Source: Natronincola ferrireducens
GTDB taxonomy: Bacteria > Bacillota > Clostridia > Peptostreptococcales > Natronincolaceae
Direction: 5' to 3'
DNA: 64,000 nt
NCBI RefSeq assembly: GCF_900100845.1
Contig: NZ_FNFP01000001.1
Coordinates: forward strand, 620,001 to 684,000
The notes beneath the pieces are model-generated. The model did no database searches. It had not been told where the DNA came from and saw only the letters and a program-made list of their open reading frames with translations. The position numbers were made by a program, and so were the translations under genes. This document shows positions 60,983 to 64,000 of this stretch, in pieces (position 1 is the stretch's first letter; each line of letters opens with the position of its first letter).

Positions 60983-62230
60983 ATGTATTTAGGTGTATCA
61001 AAAATGATAATAACTCCCCCTCATCCAGTACGGCTATGTGGTTATGGAAATCGAATAGGTACTTTTAAAGACGTAAAAGAGGATATTTATTTACGGATAC
61101 AAATTCATAGTAATGCTGAGAAAACAATTGTGTTTATTTATGGGGATGTACTTTGGTGGGGTTCTGATTTTGTGGCAGAAATAAAACCAAAGTTAGAGGG
61201 AAAATTTCATCTGCAGCAGGAAGATGTTTTCTTTGTCGCTTCCCATAACCATTCAGGACCTCCTACGAGTAAAAAATTTACCAATACACTGGAAACCTAT
61301 GATGAAAATTATACTAATTTTTTAAAAGAAAAGATATTTGAGGGGATCAGGGTAGCTTTCAACAATATGGAAGAAGTTACAGGAAAGTTGCACACTGGAA
61401 CATCACGTTTAAATGTTTTTCGACGACTTAAGGTTGGGGAGAAAATAATGATGGCTCCTAACTATAAAATAGATGCTGATCATGGATTAACAATCATTGG
61501 TTTATATAGAAAAAACCAATCCTTGAAAGGTATGATTGTCCACTATCCATGCCATGCAAATATCTCAAATGAAAATGATATACAACCAGATTATCCGGGA
61601 GTGGCCCTTAGAATGTTAGATCAAAAATTTGCAAATAGTGTATCAATTTTCTTGCAAGGATGTACAGGAGATTTAAGGCCAAATACTGTGCTGGGGGATA
61701 AATTTTCCCCCGGCTCTTATGAAAGTGTAGTAAAATTTGCTCGATCATTTTATGAAGATTGTCTAAAGACTATGGATGAAGACAAAGGTGTATCGCTGAA
61801 ATTCATCTTAAAAACTTCTAAAAAAGAAGTTAAATTATCCCAAGAAAATTTTAAAAAAGAAGAAGAGATAAAAAAATTATTACATTCAGATATAGCTTTA
61901 GAGAAGGAATGGGCTGAACAGATAATAGAAAAAAAGAATAGGGACTATGAAGTTTTAGAAATAAATAAAATTAGTTATGCCAATGAAATTTCTTTTTTAA
62001 CCTTTAATGCTGAAATTTCTCAATATTATTCTGAGTTTGTAAAATCTCTTGATAAAAAGATTATTTCTATTGCCTATACCAATGGAATGGTAGGGTATAT
62101 ATGTACCAACGAGCAGATTGTAGAAGGGGGTTACGAGCCAAAGGAATCAGCTCTTTATTTTGCATTATCAGGAACATATAAACCAGAAATAGAGGAAGTA
62201 ATCCATAATAGCATTAAAGAATTACTTTAG
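60983..62230 (+). CDS. Cytoplasmic neutral/alkaline ceramidase-like hydrolase
   Basis: The 415-residue protein matches the N-terminal catalytic domain of neutral ceramidases: VSKMIITPPHPVRLCGYGNR at the start, the zinc-ligand block ASHNHSGPPT (H88, H90), HYPCHANIS (H187, H191), DYPGVALRML and LQGCTGDLRPN. Ceramidases hydrolyse an amide bond using Zn2+. No signal peptide is present, so it works inside the cell, and the C-terminal Ig-like domain of true ceramidases is absent. In this operon the natural substrate is likely an N-acylated sugar rather than ceramide. GAGGT precedes the ATG, 4 nt after the epimerase gene. Confidence 0.82.
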   Translation: MYLGVSKMIITPPHPVRLCGYGNRIGTFKDVKEDIYLRIQIHSNAEKTIVFIYGDVLWWGSDFVAEIKPKLEGKFHLQQEDVFFVASHNHSGPPTSKKFTNTLETYDENYTNFLKEKIFEGIRVAFNNMEEVTGKLHTGTSRLNVFRRLKVGEKIMMAPNYKIDADHGLTIIGLYRKNQSLKGMIVHYPCHANISNENDIQPDYPGVALRMLDQKFANSVSIFLQGCTGDLRPNTVLGDKFSPGSYESVVKFARSFYEDCLKTMDEDKGVSLKFILKTSKKEVKLSQENFKKEEEIKKLLHSDIALEKEWAEQIIEKKNRDYEVLEINKISYANEISFLTFNAEISQYYSEFVKSLDKKIISIAYTNGMVGYICTNEQIVEGGYEPKESALYFALSGTYKPEIEEVIHNSIKELL

Positions 62231-62240
62231 GAGGGTTCAA

Positions 62241-63002
62241 ATGAAAAGTGGTTTTGTAATGGATGCTTATTACAAAGAAATTATACGCATTCTAGATGAT
62301 ATTCATAATAATGAAAAAGAAAGAATTCTTGAAGTTGCCTATGTAATTGCTGAACATATAAAAAAAGACAGACTAGTGTACATTTGGGGACCTGGAGGCC
62401 ATTCCAACCTTGCAGCTATGGAGATTTTTTTCCGTGCGGGAGGTCTTATGCATATTAATGCCATATTAAATACAGAAACGATGTTAAGTGAAGGCGCTTT
62501 AAAGTCTATGTATGTAGAGCGTATGCCAGGATACGGTAAAGTTGTTATTAACGATTATGGCATTGGTGAAGGAGATTTAATTATTGTTGTCAATGCCTAT
62601 GGCATTAACTCTGCAACGATTGATGCAGCTTTGGAAGCAAAATCTAGAGGTGCTATTGTAATCGGTATTAGCTCCCATGAACATGCAAACAATACACCTA
62701 AAGATCATGTTGCACGGCACCCATCTAAATTTAATCTACATGAAATTGTAGATTATACCGTTGATTGTAAAGTTAAGGTTGGAGACGCCGTAATCAAACT
62801 ACCTGATTTTCAACAAAAAATTGGGGCATTAAGCACTTTTGCCAATGCCTATGTATTAAACTGCATTGTCATCGAAGCTATTAATATGATGGTAAAGGAT
62901 GGAATAAAACCTCCTGTTTGGATGAGTGGCAATGCACAAGGTGGGGATGAATGGAATAACCAGTTTATAGATCGATTCAAAAACAAGATAAGGGTGCTTT
63001 AA
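62241..63002 (+). CDS. SIS-domain sugar-phosphate-binding protein
   Basis: The 253-residue protein is of the UPF0309-like sugar isomerase/SIS type. The hydrophobic strand VYIWGPGGHSNLAAMEIFFRAG near 47-68 forms the phosphosugar site, and the second strand IIVVNAYGINSATIDAALEAKSRG near 112 is the serine-bearing loop region. Such proteins isomerise or sense aldose/ketose phosphates. Here it could be the isomerase/deaminase partner for the two NagB-like enzymes or an ether-cleaving (MurQ-like) enzyme, but no MurQ motif is seen. AGGAGGG precedes the ATG, 10 nt after the previous stop. Confidence 0.8.
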   Translation: MKSGFVMDAYYKEIIRILDDIHNNEKERILEVAYVIAEHIKKDRLVYIWGPGGHSNLAAMEIFFRAGGLMHINAILNTETMLSEGALKSMYVERMPGYGKVVINDYGIGEGDLIIVVNAYGINSATIDAALEAKSRGAIVIGISSHEHANNTPKDHVARHPSKFNLHEIVDYTVDCKVKVGDAVIKLPDFQQKIGALSTFANAYVLNCIVIEAINMMVKDGIKPPVWMSGNAQGGDEWNNQFIDRFKNKIRVL

Positions 63003-63003
63003 T

Positions 63004-64000
63004 ATGAAAAAAATATTATTTAAAAATGCTAGGATTATAACACCTTCAGGAATTACAAAGGGTGAACTCCTTGTCCATGGCGATACCATCGAGAAAATTG
63101 TATTTAATAGAGAAATCCATGATGAAGCCGATCAAGTTATCGATGTGAACAACAAATATTTATCACCTGGCTTTATAGATGTTCATACCCATGGCGCTGG
63201 GGATGCAGACTTTATGGATGGTAACATAGATGCAATATACAATGCATGTAAAGCCCATATGATTCACGGGACAACGTCTATAGTACCCACAACAATAACA
63301 AGTACAAAGGAGTCTCTTTTGCACTTCATTGATCTTTTTAATAAGGTAGACCTAAGAAAAAAAGGGCTACCTAATATTCTAGGTTTACATTTAGAAGGAC
63401 CCTACTTTGCATACAATCAAAGGGGTGCACAAGACCCTAAATATTTAAGAAATCCCGATGAAAGGGAGTATAAAGAAGTATTAAGCAGAACAGATCGCAT
63501 CATCAGATGGTCCTTTGCAGTTGAGTTAGAAGGATCTAAAGAATTTTTAAATACATTAAGAACCTATAATATTATTAGTTCACTAGCACACTCCGATGCT
63601 ACTTGTGAAGAGGTTATTAGAGCTTACGAAAACGGGTTATCGGCACTAACACATTTTTATTCAGCCATGTCTACTGTTAAAAGAGTTAATGCTTACCGTG
63701 TTGCTGGTGCAGTAGAGGCTGGGTATTTATTGGATGATTTGTTTGTGGAGGTTATTGCTGATGGAAAACACTTGCCCAAAGAATTATTGCAACTGATTTA
63801 TAAGATAAAAGGACCGGATAAAATTTGTTTAGTGACAGATTCTATGAGAGCAGCAGGAATGCCAGATGGAGAATATATTTTAGGAAACAAAGAAAATGGT
63901 ATGAAGGTAATTTCAGAAGAAAATGTTGCAAAACTTATGGATAGAACTGCATTTGCAGGAAGTGTAGCAACAGCTGATAGGCTTGTGAGAACATTTCATA
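63004..64000 (+). CDS. nagA: N-acetylglucosamine-6-phosphate deacetylase, partial
   Basis: The first 332 codons are visible; the gene continues beyond the window (the family is ~380-390 residues). It has the amidohydrolase start GFIDVHTHGAGDADFMDG near 57-74, LGLHLEGPYFA with the metal-binding Glu near 125, SLAHSDAT and LTHFYSAMST with His ligands, and LVTDSMRAAGMPDG with the catalytic Asp near 280. It removes acetate from GlcNAc-6-phosphate, feeding NagB. It starts 1 nt after the SIS gene stop. A separate, unrelated amidase in the same operon (at 60983) is unusual. Confidence 0.93.
   Translation, partial: MKKILFKNARIITPSGITKGELLVHGDTIEKIVFNREIHDEADQVIDVNNKYLSPGFIDVHTHGAGDADFMDGNIDAIYNACKAHMIHGTTSIVPTTITSTKESLLHFIDLFNKVDLRKKGLPNILGLHLEGPYFAYNQRGAQDPKYLRNPDEREYKEVLSRTDRIIRWSFAVELEGSKEFLNTLRTYNIISSLAHSDATCEEVIRAYENGLSALTHFYSAMSTVKRVNAYRVAGAVEAGYLLDDLFVEVIADGKHLPKELLQLIYKIKGPDKICLVTDSMRAAGMPDGEYILGNKENGMKVISEENVAKLMDRTAFAGSVATADRLVRTFH

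Overview
The window looks like chromosomal DNA from a low-GC, anaerobic, spore-former-like Firmicute of class Clostridia. The overall look resembles Alkaliphilus/Natronincola-type genomes, but that placement is inference. The evidence is the AT-rich sequence, strong AGGAGG ribosome sites, hairpin-plus-T-run terminators, sigma-54 fermentation regulators, an HPr paralogue and many Na+-coupled transporters. No rRNA, tRNA, CRISPR array, prophage or intact insertion sequence was seen.

Layout. 1-2065: end of a secreted protein gene, then cinA. 2156-13340: a sigma-54 island with two enhancer-binding regulators (EBPs), two paralogous saccharopine-dehydrogenase-like oxidoreductases, a sodium:solute symporter, a beta-propeller lipoprotein and a two-subunit CoA-transferase. 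Four clear -24/-12 promoters and two tandem TGCA-N4-TGCA sites tie these together. This looks like one regulon for an amino-acid-type fermentation that I cannot name. 13496-22705: housekeeping and transport genes (YdjM-like protein, AzlCD, HAD hydrolase, metal-site protein, MobA, Asp23, a Met/His-rich repeat protein, acyl carrier protein, racemase, CDF transporter, and a Na/Pi cotransporter behind a three-repeat Pho box). 22818-26323: cyanophycinase and cyanophycin synthetase. 26452-37525: HAD phosphatase, an ApbE plus FMN-binding lipoprotein module, an L,D-transpeptidase, TrkA-TrkH, B12-dependent methionine synthase and a second FMN-binding lipoprotein. 37713-42945: a large orphan histidine kinase, MgtC, a SpoIIE-type phosphatase and a Crh-like HPr that lacks His15.

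43024-54184: an IclR regulator, KDPG aldolase and two sugar kinases of KDG-kinase type, followed by a TRAP transporter flanked by a YesN response regulator and a YesM kinase, then an AEC-family permease. 54300-64000: amino-sugar catabolism. A LacI-type regulator with two palindromic operators heads a tightly packed operon of a second glucosamine-6-phosphate deaminase, a membrane protein, an SSS transporter, an N-acylglucosamine 2-epimerase homologue, a cytoplasmic neutral-ceramidase-like hydrolase, a SIS-domain protein and NagA (cut by the window end).

The two best candidates for something undescribed are the sigma-54 oxidoreductase/CoA-transferase regulon and the amino-sugar operon with an intracellular ceramidase-fold hydrolase. 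Smaller curiosities are a two-copy MITE-like repeat, loop-less palindromic terminators (one is a perfect 60-bp palindrome), a possible antisense sigma-54 promoter and a five-codon leader ORF before acpP.
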